Source of the DNA: an uncultured Collinsella sp.
GTDB lineage: Bacteria; Actinomycetota; Coriobacteriia; Coriobacteriales; Coriobacteriaceae
Assembly (NCBI GenBank): GCA_902496945.1
Contig: CABVDE010000028.1
Coordinates: forward strand, 1-25,673
Direction: 5' to 3'
Length of the DNA stretch: 25,673 nt
A program made the translations under genes and the position numbers. Below the pieces are notes generated by a model. The model saw only the letters and a list, made by a program, of their open reading frames with translations. It ran no database searches and had not been told where the DNA came from. Below, piece by piece: positions 7,043 through 15,922 of this stretch. The first letter of the stretch is position 1; each line of letters opens with the position of its first letter.

Positions 7043-7933
7043 TTAGCCCGTTACGTAATACCAGACGACACCGTCGCCGTTGTGTAGGACGTAGTTGCTG
7101 CACGCCGTGTTGGGCGTTACGCCGTTGACGGAATACATCCAGCCGCTTGTACCACCGTGCTCCTTCTCGGCCAGGCCGCCGATAGCGGCGACATACGTGC
7201 CGTACGATGAGCCGTGCGCATTTACAGAGAGACCCAGTGCGCACAAAGCATCGTAGGCCGTAGCGCCCTCGTTGAAGGTGAACGTACCGCCAGAAGACAC
7301 CGGGTTACCCACGGCACTCGACGTCACAGAGACCGTCACAGCAATGTAGCCAGGCTGCTGCGAGCCGCCCTGATTGCCAGCAGAAGCGTTGCCGCTGTTG
7401 GATGCAGACCCACCGCCGGCCGCCGAGCCGCCGCCCGAAGAGGAGCCGTTTGAAGAACTCGATCCACCAGCGGATTCGGAGCCCTGTCCGGCAGACGCGT
7501 TGTTGGACTTCTTGCCGCCCTTGCCTTCGGACTTCTTCTCTTTCGAATCCTTGTCTGGCTTCTCGTCCGAAGACTCGGAAGCGTCCTTGGAATCCGATTC
7601 ATTCGAGTCCTTGGACTCGGAGTCCACAGCGTCAGAAGACGAGGAGCCCGCTGTCTCCGTCTTGCGAGAGGCGATAGAGCCAGAGTCGGCAACGCTCCTC
7701 CCCGCCACGGCCCGAGCGATCCAATCGATGGACCAGGCGCCGCTGGCGGAAGGGTGAACAAAGCCCAGCGAGACGACAATCAGTGCGATGCAGACGGCCG
7801 TCAGAGAGCCAAGCAGCGCCTTGCGCCGAGAGGCGGACGCCGCCGAGGCGGCGCCCTTTTGCTTAGCATCGTCGAGCTGAATGAACGACGAGTCGGGTTG
7901 CTTGGAGTCGGCATCCTGAGGTTTATTGGACAC
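7043..7933 (-). CDS. Membrane-anchored DUF4430 (transcobalamin C-terminal-like) protein
   Basis: The protein has 296 residues from GTG 7933. It has a cytoplasmic N-terminus, one transmembrane helix near residues 40-59 and a long low-complexity region rich in Ser, Asp, Glu, Lys and Gly (about 80-195). The C-terminal domain (about 205-296) contains GATAYDALCALG, TSGWMYSVNGV and HNGDGVVWYYV. That domain matches DUF4430, the family related to the C-terminal beta domain of transcobalamin and intrinsic factor. The long linker would hold the domain away from the membrane, in or beyond the cell wall. The GTG at 7933 has AGGTGAG 4 nt upstream. An alternative GTG at 7942 directly abuts the stop of the preceding giant gene. 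Coupling to that gene suggests both act in the same process, probably corrinoid handling. Confidence 0.82.
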   Translation of the reverse strand: MSNKPQDADSKQPDSSFIQLDDAKQKGAASAASASRRKALLGSLTAVCIALIVVSLGFVHPSASGAWSIDWIARAVAGRSVADSGSIASRKTETAGSSSSDAVDSESKDSNESDSKDASESSDEKPDKDSKEKKSEGKGGKKSNNASAGQGSESAGGSSSSNGSSSGGGSAAGGGSASNSGNASAGNQGGSQQPGYIAVTVSVTSSAVGNPVSSGGTFTFNEGATAYDALCALGLSVNAHGSSYGTYVAAIGGLAEKEHGGTSGWMYSVNGVTPNTACSNYVLHNGDGVVWYYVTG

Positions 7934-7942
7934 AGCTCTCAC

Positions 7943-10900
7943 CTACCGGTGCTTGGTAAACACGAACACGCCAATGACCGCAAGCCCGATCACGCCGGCC
8001 GCTACGCCGACAATGGCGAGCGGGTTGAAGCCAGACTGCTGTGCCGGAGCCTCAGCGGACTTCTTAGCGGTAGTCGCGGCAGCCGAGCCCGTATCGGACT
8101 TGGAGCTGGACTTCTTGTCAGACTTCTTGCCGTCCTTCTTGTCGGACTCCTTCTTGGAATCCTTGCCGTCCTTGGTCTCGGTCGTGGTCGACGACACCGG
8201 CTTCTGCCCAGGCGAAACAGCGCCGCCGCTCTGCTGGCCGTTTGTGCCGTTACCGGAACCAGAACCAGCACCGGCATTACCCGAACCGCCATTGGAGCCG
8301 CCATTGCCGCTATTGGAGCCAGAGTCACCGTTGCCGCCAGGGGTAACGGCATTCTTGGTCCACTTGGCGTAGAGCGTCATATCGGCCGTCACCGCGGCGT
8401 CAAATTTGTACGCCTCCGTGCAAGCCTCATCGGTATACCAGCCAGCGAAGGTATACCCTTCGCGCGTCGGATCGGCAGGCTTAGTGACAGAGCCGTTGGC
8501 AACCGTGGTCTGGAAATCGACCTTGGATCCCTCGCCAGTGTTAAACGAGATCTTCATGCCAGCGTTCAGCTTAAACAACGCACCAGAGTCGTTGATGTAG
8601 TACAGGTTGCCCTTGGCATCACACGCGATCGGCGAGTCACAGTAGTTGTTGTGGCCCGTTGCGCTAAACACGCCAGAAGCCTCAGCGTCACCCGACTTGT
8701 AACGATATACGCCACCGCCCGAGGTGTAGTTAACGTAATCAGAGCTCTCGCCGTAGTTAACCGTAAAGTACACATAATACGTGCCATCTGCCTGAGCGCT
8801 CACCAGCGGAGCGCCCTTGATGCCACCTGTAGGAAGCGCAGAGCCATCGGCAGACGAAACCAGCGTCGTGGCAAAGTCCTTGGCCGGCTCAACAATCGCT
8901 AGCGCAGAGCCGCCAGCAACCTCGCCGCCAACAATCAGCTTGCCATCATACGTCGTAGGCACGCACGCGCAGCCGGTAAGGCCGAGGTCAACTACGCGCT
9001 CCTCGGTAATACGGGAAGCAGCATCCGCATCGCGTGAGTCGCCATCAGAAATCGCCAACACGTGCAGCTTGCCGTCGCGCGAGATCAGATAGACATGGCT
9101 GCCATCATCCGAAAGCACGCAGGTGGAGTTGACAATCGCTCCAACCGAAACGCTGCCGAGCACATCACCCGTTGACTTGCTGAGCATCTCGACCGTACCA
9201 GAGCTGGTGGGAACCAAGACAAAGTCATCACCCACCGTCGCGCCCGTCCAGTAATAGCCCTCGTCGGCATTAACATGCTGCCAAGAAACGGCGCCAGTCA
9301 GGATGTTAATACGCGTCAGATGACCGTTATTGTACGTACCCTTTCCATAGTCGACATCAACGGTGCCGACATAGAGGTAATTGCCATCAACCGTCAGCTG
9401 AGAATTCGACTGGGCAATCCCGTTCACGGAGTCAGTGACCCAAACCGTTGTGAGCGCGTCAGCCGTCAGGGCCTGGACCGCACCGCCGTCAAGCGGAACG
9501 ATAACCAAACCGTTCGCGTAAATCGGGCGCGAGGTGTAACCGACCGCAGTCTTAAGATTCGACTCGGCAAGGACCTTGCCCGACTCGGCGTCAATCTTTA
9601 GCAAACGCTTGTTGACGGCGAGATACACATTGCCGTTCACGACGATAGGTTCACTCGCGTTGGGATACGCCGAACCAGAATACGCCTTCCAGTCGAACGT
9701 CCAAGAGCTCGCTAGCGCACCCGTAGGCGTCGAAACGTTTTCGACCGCCGCATTGGACTTGCCGTCCCAATCGGACTTCCAATCGGTCGGACGCAGGGCG
9801 CTCGGATCGACTACGACCTCGTCGGGATTAGGCACCGTATCGCCGGGAGCATAGGCCCAGACGATCGTGTCGCCCGATTTGACAACGTAGTCGCTATCGA
9901 GTTGGGGTCCGGGAACACCGTTAACAAAGAACGACCAAGCGCCGGCCAACTTAGTGCCGTCAAGCGGAGAGACAAGGCTGTGAACGCCCCAGAAGCCCAG
10001 CTGGTCGTACATCTCGGACTCGATGCCCAAAGCATCAAAGTAGGCGGCAGTGGCGTCCTTGATCGTCGTGCCCTCGACAAACACCTGCATCGAAGGATCG
10101 GTCCAGCGCTGGGTCTTACCGTCCTTTTTGCCGATGATCTCCATCGAGACAGAAACCTGACCGGGCATGGTGCCATTGGAACCATAGACCCAGGCAACCT
10201 CGTCGCCGGCCTTAAGCGTGTAGTTGCCGGCGCCGACATTGGCCATCTTGCCGTTAACGAAGAACTGCCAGGACTTCCAGGTGCTTTCGTTAACCTGTAC
10301 GGTCGAAAGCTTCACGCTCTTATTGAACGGAGAAGTCAGCGAATTGAGGAACCAACCATACGAACCGGTTTGGACGTCGGCGCCAATACCGGCCTGCTTA
10401 AAGACCTGCTCGGAAAGGTCGGCGGCAGTTGCACCCTCTTCCACCAACGCAGTCGTAGGTTGAGCCCACGTTTGCTGAGCACCCGAAGCGTCCTGGCCGA
10501 TAACGGCGCAGCTTACCGAAAGCTGGTCGGTGGGCGCAGCGTCACCGTACTTCGAGTAACCCCAGACGACAGAGTCGCCCGCCTCGAGGGTGTAGTTGCC
10601 GGCACCCACCGATGCAGCGACGCCGTTAATGAATAGCTGCCAATAGGAGCCCGTAGCATCGTCGTTTACAAGGGTGCGATCGGCGTCGAAAGGCGACGTA
10701 ATGGAATTGAGCACCCAACCCCAAGAGCCGTTGGGATCGTAGTCGGCCTTGAGACCGGCCTGCTTAAAGAGCTCCTCGGAAAGGTCGGCGGCCGTCGAGC
10801 CATTCTTGAGCGTGTACTGCGTCGCGGCAGCCCACGTTTGCTGTTTGCCCTTGGCATCGATGCCAATGACGGAGCACGTCGCTGTGACCTCGGGGCTGTT

Positions 10901-13900
10901 TTGGCCGCTCGTGCCCAGAACCGTGATTTTTGCCGACACGTCCTGGTTGGCAAGCTTCGCGTACGTGGTGTTGTCGGGATAGCGCTCGGCATAGCGAGCG
11001 TACTTTTCGCTCGTCAGGCGCGAGGAAACGACAACCCTGGTGTTGTACTGCGGCTGCGTGACCTTGAGGTTCTCGGCAGAAACAATGGAGCTGTTGCTCG
11101 ACTTAAACAGACGCCAATCCTGTCCGGACATCGCGTCATAACCAGACAGGTCAACCGGAACAATGCCAAGGGACGTCGAATCGGTCGTTGCCTTGTTGTA
11201 GCTCCAGGCAAGGTTGCCGTCGGCATCAAGATACGCCTTCTGGAACGCGTGCATGTCGGTCGAAACGGCACTAGCGTCCTGACCATTCAGAATGGCGGCA
11301 GCATAGCCGGCCTTCGCCTTTTCCATAAGAGAAAGCTCGGCATCGAGCTCGCCCTGGTCCTGCGGAGCAATCGCAAAGTCAAGGGTCTTGCTTGCCGTGA
11401 CTTCGGCGTTGGACTTATCGGTCACCGTAAGGGTGACTTTGGTCTTCGCTGCCTCGGCGCCAGGCAGCGGCTGATAGACCGTACCCTTGTAACCGTTAAA
11501 CGTGATGTCATCGGTGCTGGCGGAGTACTCGACCTTGTAATACTTGCCGTCGATCTTGAGCGTGCTCGTGCGCGGCATCTGCAGGTCGGCGGTCAGGCCG
11601 CCCTTATCGGCAACCGTGTCGGTGCCGGAGTACTTGATATTGTCGTAGATAAAGGCACCATCGACCTTTGCCTGCAGTGCCTTCTTGTCGGCGGCAACCT
11701 TCTCGGGATCACCCTTGACGGTCACCGTGAAGTCGTGCGCGCCCTTAACGTCAGACGGGCCACCGCTCACAAACGAAACGGTCGCGGTCAGCGTTACGGT
11801 GCGATCGCTCGAAAAGCGCGTCACCTTGCCGGTGTAGTCGTCCCAGCCATAACCGGACGGCCAAATGACATCGCCGTCGGAGCTCTTCCAGCTAACCTCG
11901 AACTTGCTCTTGGAGCCTGCGCGGTACGGAAGTGTGAGGTTGGACGTGACGGACTCAGCCGAGTCGCCCGAAGCGTAGCCTATGGCAATTTGCTCGGCAG
12001 CATCGTCGAGCATCTGCTGAACGCGGGCTTCGTCCCAAGCAACCTGCACTGTCTTGCTGGGCTGATAGTATTCGGTTTCGTCGCCACGCGACAGCTCAAA
12101 CACGACCTCGGCGCTACGCAGACCGTCGATGTTGTAACCGGTGTAGTCGTTGGGGTCGATGTAGAAGAAGGTCACATCGCCGTTGGTCTTATCCTGGGCG
12201 TCGGAGATACCGACCGTGGCCTTGTCATCCTCTGCATTAAAGGCAACGCCGCCCTCGGAGACCTTGACGTCAATATCGGTAAATCCCAGATCGGCAAGCT
12301 GCGCCTTCAGCGTGTCATTGACGTTGCCGCCCTTGGCGCTGTAATCAACGGCGATCTGTTTATTGGAATCGTTGAGCTTTTGGACTGCGGCCTCAAGAGA
12401 GCCTGCGGCGATCACGGGATTGGCAGAGACAAGCTCGACCGTCGAGCTGCCGCTCGTAGCGACAGCCTTCAGATACTTACCAGCAGCAGATGCCGAGACC
12501 TTCGCCTCGGCGCCCGACATATCGGACAGCAGCGTCCAGTCGGCCGCGGGAGCCTTCGCGTCGTCGGCCGCATACCAAGCAACAGTCGCCTGACCGGTGA
12601 CGTCGATACCATTGGTGGTCGAACCGTCGGCGCGCTTGGCCTGCGCCGTCGCCTTAACGCTATCACCCGAGACGAGATGGGTCGATTCGCTATTGATCTG
12701 CGGCGTAGTGGTCACGCGCAGCAGGTTATACTCCCCCGCCGCCGTGACGTCATCGGAGGAAACCCACTCGACGGTATTGTCGAGTGCGCACGCCGTGAGT
12801 TTGATGCGCTTGCCGACGAGGGAATCGTTGAGCGTCAGCGCGCCGGTCTCGGCGTCAATGCCTTCGGTGAGTTCCGCCCAGTCCGAATCGCCCTCACCCT
12901 TGGCATACCAAGCGAGCGTGAGCTTAGCGTCCTCGGGCAGATCGGAATCGGACCAGCTCGAGGAGCCGGGAATCTTCACGCGTGGAGTGAGCACCGCGCC
13001 AACGGAGAGGGTCGTCGAAGACGCCTCTTTGGGGGCAACGGACTTGAGCTCGTACTGACCGGCGAGCGTCACGGGGCCCACAGGGTCGACGGGCTGCGTA
13101 CCGTAGTAGGTGCTCTTCTTCTCGGTGCTCTTCACCGAGTTCTTGCTCATGGCGACCACACGAATGTACTTGCCCACCATATCGGCCGTGGGCGCGTACG
13201 TTGCGGAGTCGGTCGCATCGGGAATGTTGACGAAGTGGCTGTCGTAGGAGCTCTTGTCGTTGGAGTACTGCCACTGATAGTGGACCGTGTCCGTCGCGGA
13301 GACGTCAGTGTAGGAGTTGCCCTTGGTCGCCTTCGCGGTCAAGACCTTGTCTGCGGCTACCTGGCCAGATGCCAACGCACCCTCAACCGTCACACCGTAA
13401 AGCTCAACAGAGCCGGCCTCGACAACGAGAACAGCACTCGACTCCTCGTCACCAAAACCGCCGTTAGCACATGCCCTGACATACTTACCGGCGTAGGACG
13501 CATCGGGTGTAAAGGTATTGGTGGTCGCGCCATCGATCTTCGTCGTGCACGTCGTCGACGTGTCGCCGCAGTACCACGACCACGCAACGTGCTCGTTGGC
13601 GGTCACATCACCCGAAGCCGCATTAGCGGTCGCCGTGATGGCCTCGCCTACGCTGGCCTCGCCCGTCTTGTCGAGCTTAACGCTCGTGATGTTGACGGAG
13701 CCGGCAGCACCGATAAGGCTCGAGCCCTTGGTGGTGTAGTCGCTGTTGCCAATCTTTGCGGTAATGTAGCAACGAACCGACTTGCCCTCGTAAGGCGCGA
13801 GCTTCAGAGTGCTGGACGTCGCGCCCTCGATATCGGTGTAGTCGCCGCCCTTTTTATCCGCAACCTGCCACTGATAGTTCAGCTTGGACGCATCGATGTA

Positions 13901-15457
13901 CTCAGAGGCGCCCTTCTCTTTAGCGAGGGCTTGGACAGTATCGGCGGCGGTGTAGACGTAGGTTCCCGAGATCGAGCCCACGGGGGCCAGGATGGCGGAG
14001 TAGATGTCCACAGCGCCGGCTTGTTTGAAGGGACCCACGCCATAGCCGGCCGACCAGTTGCCGAACGAGACATCGTTCGCGCCCGCGTTCGCAGACACTG
14101 AGACATAGTAGCCCTCAAGGTCGTCAGTCACGGTAAGCGTGGGACCGAACTCTCCCTCGATGGTCTCCCACTTTGTGGAGCTGTTTGGGGCCGCAGCGCC
14201 CTTGTATTTCTTCCAGGTGTAGGTGACCTTAGAGTTATCGACGTAGGTGGGGCTGTAACTCGAGCCGGTGTACGCCTTAGCCGTGAGGGTCGCACCGATC
14301 TCCGTGGAGGAAGCGGAGAGCTCGACACCTGCGAGCTTGACCGCGCCGGCCTTGAGCACAGCATCGGAGGTCGTCGCATCGACGTCATTGACGCCCGCGT
14401 TGGCAACCACCTTGAGATACTTGCCGGCGAGGTCCTCGGGCACCGTAAAGGTCGCCGACGTTGCGCCTTCGATTTTGGTCCAACCAGAGGATTTATTCGT
14501 CGATTCATACCAGGTATAGGTCACCTTGGTGTCGCTCGCGGCGGGCGTGTTGTACGCAGTGTACGGCGTAGCGGTCAGCGTGTCGCCAACGGCGGGAGAC
14601 GAGCTGTTCAGCTTGACGGAGTAGAGGTTTGCCTGCCCAGCGCCCAGCACCGGACCGGGAATGTAATTGGCATTGATGCCCGAGCCATAAGAAACGGAGG
14701 GGCCGTAATAGTCCTTGCCACCCGCCGTCACCTTACAGATGAAGTACTTGCCCACCATGGCATCGGTGACGGTGAGCGACTGTTCGTTGCCTACGATCTC
14801 GGTGTAATTGGCGACGTTGCTGCTCGCCTTAACCGTGCCGGCAAGCCAGGTGTAGGTCCAGGCGCCGGGGTTGCTGACGGACCGAGTTTCGGTGGTGGGG
14901 TCACCCCAATCGTCCTCGGTCTCCACCTCGTCATACATATTGGCCCAAAGCGTATCGCCCGCATTGAGCGCGCCGGACTTCGTCGAATACGAGTTGTCCT
15001 TATCCTTGGAATCCTGAATGAAGACCTTTGCCTCACCGGAAAGCGTTGTGGCGGACGCGGCGGCAACGGCGTTCTTCTGCTCCGAGGCAGCAGGCGTCGC
15101 AGCAGAGTTCTCGGACTCAGTCGCGTTGTCTGCGGCGGTGTCATCGCCATTCGCGGCACTCGCGGTTGCGCCCTGATCTGCGTCGGCGCCATCGGCAGCA
15201 GCGCTCGCCGGCGCACCGTTCGCACCGGTATCGACAGCAGTGCCATCGTCGGCCGCCGCGCCCTCGCCGCCCGTCGCAGCCTGAGCCACAGACTCGGCAA
15301 TGCCCTCGGCACCCTCGGCCCAAAGTTGCGCCGGCGTGGTACCAAAAGCCATGGCAAAAGCCAGGAACGCCACCAGACCGCGCTTGGCTACGCCACGGGC
15401 AATCGCTCCATGACGACGCCACGAGGCGCGCTGGCACTCGTCCTCAAACATATCCAT
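7943..15457 (-). CDS. Giant surface protein: Ig-like repeats, three DUF4430 domains, beta-propeller, membrane anchor
   Basis: The protein has 2504 residues from ATG 15457, which follows AGGAG with 4 nt between. A hydrophobic signal segment (about residues 27-46) ends in TPAQLWA. After an Ala/Asp-rich stretch come eight related Ig-like modules (about 140-1020), each with a YTWY-type strand and an ending like GKYLKVVANAG. Next are two atrophied-Ig-like modules and linkers (about 1020-1510). Three DUF4430 domains follow near 1515-1634, 1641-1757 and 1764-1869, with motifs such as WGWVLNS, WQLFINGV and AGDSVVWGY. A PQQ/WD-like beta-propeller (about 1910-2300) and an InlB-type repeat (2301-2372, GYTFAGWYTD) come next. 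A Gly/Ser/Asn and then Lys/Asp/Ser-rich spacer leads to a C-terminal transmembrane helix (about 2477-2500) ending KHR. There is no LPXTG motif. The upstream cobalamin riboswitch points to a B12-related role, perhaps capture of corrinoids, which is not proven. Confidence 0.88.
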   Translation of the reverse strand: MDMFEDECQRASWRRHGAIARGVAKRGLVAFLAFAMAFGTTPAQLWAEGAEGIAESVAQAATGGEGAAADDGTAVDTGANGAPASAAADGADADQGATASAANGDDTAADNATESENSAATPAASEQKNAVAAASATTLSGEAKVFIQDSKDKDNSYSTKSGALNAGDTLWANMYDEVETEDDWGDPTTETRSVSNPGAWTYTWLAGTVKASSNVANYTEIVGNEQSLTVTDAMVGKYFICKVTAGGKDYYGPSVSYGSGINANYIPGPVLGAGQANLYSVKLNSSSPAVGDTLTATPYTAYNTPAASDTKVTYTWYESTNKSSGWTKIEGATSATFTVPEDLAGKYLKVVANAGVNDVDATTSDAVLKAGAVKLAGVELSASSTEIGATLTAKAYTGSSYSPTYVDNSKVTYTWKKYKGAAAPNSSTKWETIEGEFGPTLTVTDDLEGYYVSVSANAGANDVSFGNWSAGYGVGPFKQAGAVDIYSAILAPVGSISGTYVYTAADTVQALAKEKGASEYIDASKLNYQWQVADKKGGDYTDIEGATSSTLKLAPYEGKSVRCYITAKIGNSDYTTKGSSLIGAAGSVNITSVKLDKTGEASVGEAITATANAASGDVTANEHVAWSWYCGDTSTTCTTKIDGATTNTFTPDASYAGKYVRACANGGFGDEESSAVLVVEAGSVELYGVTVEGALASGQVAADKVLTAKATKGNSYTDVSATDTVHYQWQYSNDKSSYDSHFVNIPDATDSATYAPTADMVGKYIRVVAMSKNSVKSTEKKSTYYGTQPVDPVGPVTLAGQYELKSVAPKEASSTTLSVGAVLTPRVKIPGSSSWSDSDLPEDAKLTLAWYAKGEGDSDWAELTEGIDAETGALTLNDSLVGKRIKLTACALDNTVEWVSSDDVTAAGEYNLLRVTTTPQINSESTHLVSGDSVKATAQAKRADGSTTNGIDVTGQATVAWYAADDAKAPAADWTLLSDMSGAEAKVSASAAGKYLKAVATSGSSTVELVSANPVIAAGSLEAAVQKLNDSNKQIAVDYSAKGGNVNDTLKAQLADLGFTDIDVKVSEGGVAFNAEDDKATVGISDAQDKTNGDVTFFYIDPNDYTGYNIDGLRSAEVVFELSRGDETEYYQPSKTVQVAWDEARVQQMLDDAAEQIAIGYASGDSAESVTSNLTLPYRAGSKSKFEVSWKSSDGDVIWPSGYGWDDYTGKVTRFSSDRTVTLTATVSFVSGGPSDVKGAHDFTVTVKGDPEKVAADKKALQAKVDGAFIYDNIKYSGTDTVADKGGLTADLQMPRTSTLKIDGKYYKVEYSASTDDITFNGYKGTVYQPLPGAEAAKTKVTLTVTDKSNAEVTASKTLDFAIAPQDQGELDAELSLMEKAKAGYAAAILNGQDASAVSTDMHAFQKAYLDADGNLAWSYNKATTDSTSLGIVPVDLSGYDAMSGQDWRLFKSSNSSIVSAENLKVTQPQYNTRVVVSSRLTSEKYARYAERYPDNTTYAKLANQDVSAKITVLGTSGQNSPEVTATCSVIGIDAKGKQQTWAAATQYTLKNGSTAADLSEELFKQAGLKADYDPNGSWGWVLNSITSPFDADRTLVNDDATGSYWQLFINGVAASVGAGNYTLEAGDSVVWGYSKYGDAAPTDQLSVSCAVIGQDASGAQQTWAQPTTALVEEGATAADLSEQVFKQAGIGADVQTGSYGWFLNSLTSPFNKSVKLSTVQVNESTWKSWQFFVNGKMANVGAGNYTLKAGDEVAWVYGSNGTMPGQVSVSMEIIGKKDGKTQRWTDPSMQVFVEGTTIKDATAAYFDALGIESEMYDQLGFWGVHSLVSPLDGTKLAGAWSFFVNGVPGPQLDSDYVVKSGDTIVWAYAPGDTVPNPDEVVVDPSALRPTDWKSDWDGKSNAAVENVSTPTGALASSWTFDWKAYSGSAYPNASEPIVVNGNVYLAVNKRLLKIDAESGKVLAESNLKTAVGYTSRPIYANGLVIVPLDGGAVQALTADALTTVWVTDSVNGIAQSNSQLTVDGNYLYVGTVDVDYGKGTYNNGHLTRINILTGAVSWQHVNADEGYYWTGATVGDDFVLVPTSSGTVEMLSKSTGDVLGSVSVGAIVNSTCVLSDDGSHVYLISRDGKLHVLAISDGDSRDADAASRITEERVVDLGLTGCACVPTTYDGKLIVGGEVAGGSALAIVEPAKDFATTLVSSADGSALPTGGIKGAPLVSAQADGTYYVYFTVNYGESSDYVNYTSGGGVYRYKSGDAEASGVFSATGHNNYCDSPIACDAKGNLYYINDSGALFKLNAGMKISFNTGEGSKVDFQTTVANGSVTKPADPTREGYTFAGWYTDEACTEAYKFDAAVTADMTLYAKWTKNAVTPGGNGDSGSNSGNGGSNGGSGNAGAGSGSGNGTNGQQSGGAVSPGQKPVSSTTTETKDGKDSKKESDKKDGKKSDKKSSSKSDTGSAAATTAKKSAEAPAQQSGFNPLAIVGVAAGVIGLAVIGVFVFTKHR
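8350..8555 (-). other. InlB B-type (Listeria-Bacteroides) repeat within the giant protein
   Basis: The encoded stretch contains KISFNTGEGS, TREGYTFAGWYTD and DMTLYAKW, the signature of the InlB B-repeat/Flg_new domain common on Gram-positive surface proteins. A similar domain is in the LPXTG protein at 21821-23377. Its usual role is as a rigid stalk or spacer. Confidence 0.8.
8555..9730 (-). other. Beta-propeller domain within the giant protein
   Basis: About 390 residues are built of repeated four-strand units with PQQ/WD-like features, such as VVNGNVYLAVNKRLLKIDAESGKVL, split here as VVNGNVYLAV then LLKIDAESGKVL. Other units contain GNYLYVGTVDVD, GDDFVLVPTSSGTVEML and GSHVYLISRDGKLHVL. Number of blades is not certain, probably six to eight. 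It follows directly on the DUF4430 domains. Confidence 0.75.
9850..10905 (-). other. Three tandem DUF4430 domains within the giant protein
   Basis: Three consecutive modules of roughly 105-120 residues share the order VSVS/VTATCSVIG, a tryptophan turn (QTW or QRW), EGTT/GSTAADL, WGWVLNS or WGVHSL, SPF or SPLDG, a FVNG/FING hairpin and GDxVxWxY. The related domain is the sole folded domain of the adjacent gene at 7043-7933. Confidence 0.8.
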
Positions 15458-15565
15458 TTGTCTCCTACTGTCTGCACTTGGAGCATTGCCCAGCGGCTGC
15501 CCCACGTCATCGCGCACATTGCGCTCGAGTACCCCCATCGGGGTCCCCCTTCCCTCCAGAGCCCA

Positions 15566-15597
15566 ACGCGTACCGGCGGCATGCGCCGCGGCCGCGT
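15566..15597 (-). promoter_or_regulatory. Hairpin between riboswitch aptamer and start codon (possible expression platform)
   Basis: On the minus strand ACGCG pairs with CGCGT as an outer stem, enclosing a GC-rich inner stem CGGC-GCAT-GCCG. It begins 4 nt after the aptamer's closing stem, where an expression platform would be expected. The role is inferred from position only. Confidence 0.4.
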
Positions 15598-15600
15598 GCA

Positions 15601-15773
15601 AGATGGGAGGCGATCCGACTTAACCTTACCGACCCGGGCGCGCCGTCCGATCTGCGGCGCGGCCATCCCGGGCCAAGAGGAATTACGGTTACTGGTACAG
15701 CCGGGGACTTGCACCCCGATTCTCCCAAACGCGCAGGAAAACCGCGCATTCGTGCGTCTCCGCACCACCATCT
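15601..15773 (-). ncRNA. Cobalamin (B12) riboswitch
   Basis: Read on the minus strand, the region has the core of the cobalamin riboswitch. A GGGAGAATC stretch leads to CGGGGTGCAAGTCCCCGG (15718-15701), and CTGTACCAGTAACCGTAA (15700-15683) follows at once. A B12-box-like AAGTCGGATCGCCTCC lies at 15621-15606. AGATGG (15773-15768) and CCATCT (15606-15601) can pair as the closing P1 stem. The element lies 143 nt before the start of the giant surface-protein gene. Cobalamin binding usually turns such genes off. The downstream hairpins do not show clearly whether control is by transcription or translation. Confidence 0.88.
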
Positions 15774-15782
15774 AGGCCATCG

Positions 15783-15811
15783 ATTATTACTGTCAATATG
15801 GTAGCACGCAA
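15783..15811 (-). promoter_or_regulatory. Promoter of the B12-riboswitch operon
   Basis: On the minus strand TTGCGT (15811-15806) and AATAAT (15788-15783) are separated by 17 bp, and the -10 matches consensus at five of six positions. Transcription would begin just before the riboswitch closing stem. A consensus TTGACA at 15796-15791 is also present, but its downstream -10 would be poor. Confidence 0.55.
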
Positions 15812-15837
15812 AAGGGCCCCGCACGCAGGCGAAGCCC
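15808..15837 (-). terminator. Rho-independent terminator after the ABC1 kinase gene
   Basis: On the minus strand GGGCTTCGC (15837-15829) pairs with GCGGGGCCC (15822-15814), with two G-U pairs and a 6-nt loop, and TTTT follows. It separates the kinase transcript from the riboswitch operon. It overlaps the proposed -35 box of that operon. Confidence 0.75.
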
Positions 15838-15922
15838 AAGGTAAAAGCTATGGTTTGCGATAGAAAAGGGTGAAGATGGAGTGCCGAGCAAAATAACCCG
15901 TTTCCCCGACCCCGGGAAATCG

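Noticed and set aside
6594..7046. Open frames on both strands through the repeat array
   Set aside because: The 62-bp unit is not a multiple of three, so the frames decode each copy differently. They lack ribosome-binding sites and run into a terminator.
8010..8060. A sortase LPXTG anchor at the end of the giant protein
   Set aside because: The segment before the C-terminal helix reads QQSGFNPLAIVG and contains no LPXTG-like motif, so simple membrane anchoring is more likely.
10838..14101. A 1087-codon open frame on the plus strand opposite the giant surface-protein gene
   Set aside because: It is a shadow of the real gene caused by GC-rich codon bias. The encoded protein lacks a ribosome-binding site and any domain, while the minus strand has clear repeated domains.
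15458..15601. An N-terminal extension of the giant protein by 48 residues
   Set aside because: The extra part overlaps the riboswitch edge and has no signal character. ATG 15457 has a good ribosome-binding site and a normal signal segment follows.
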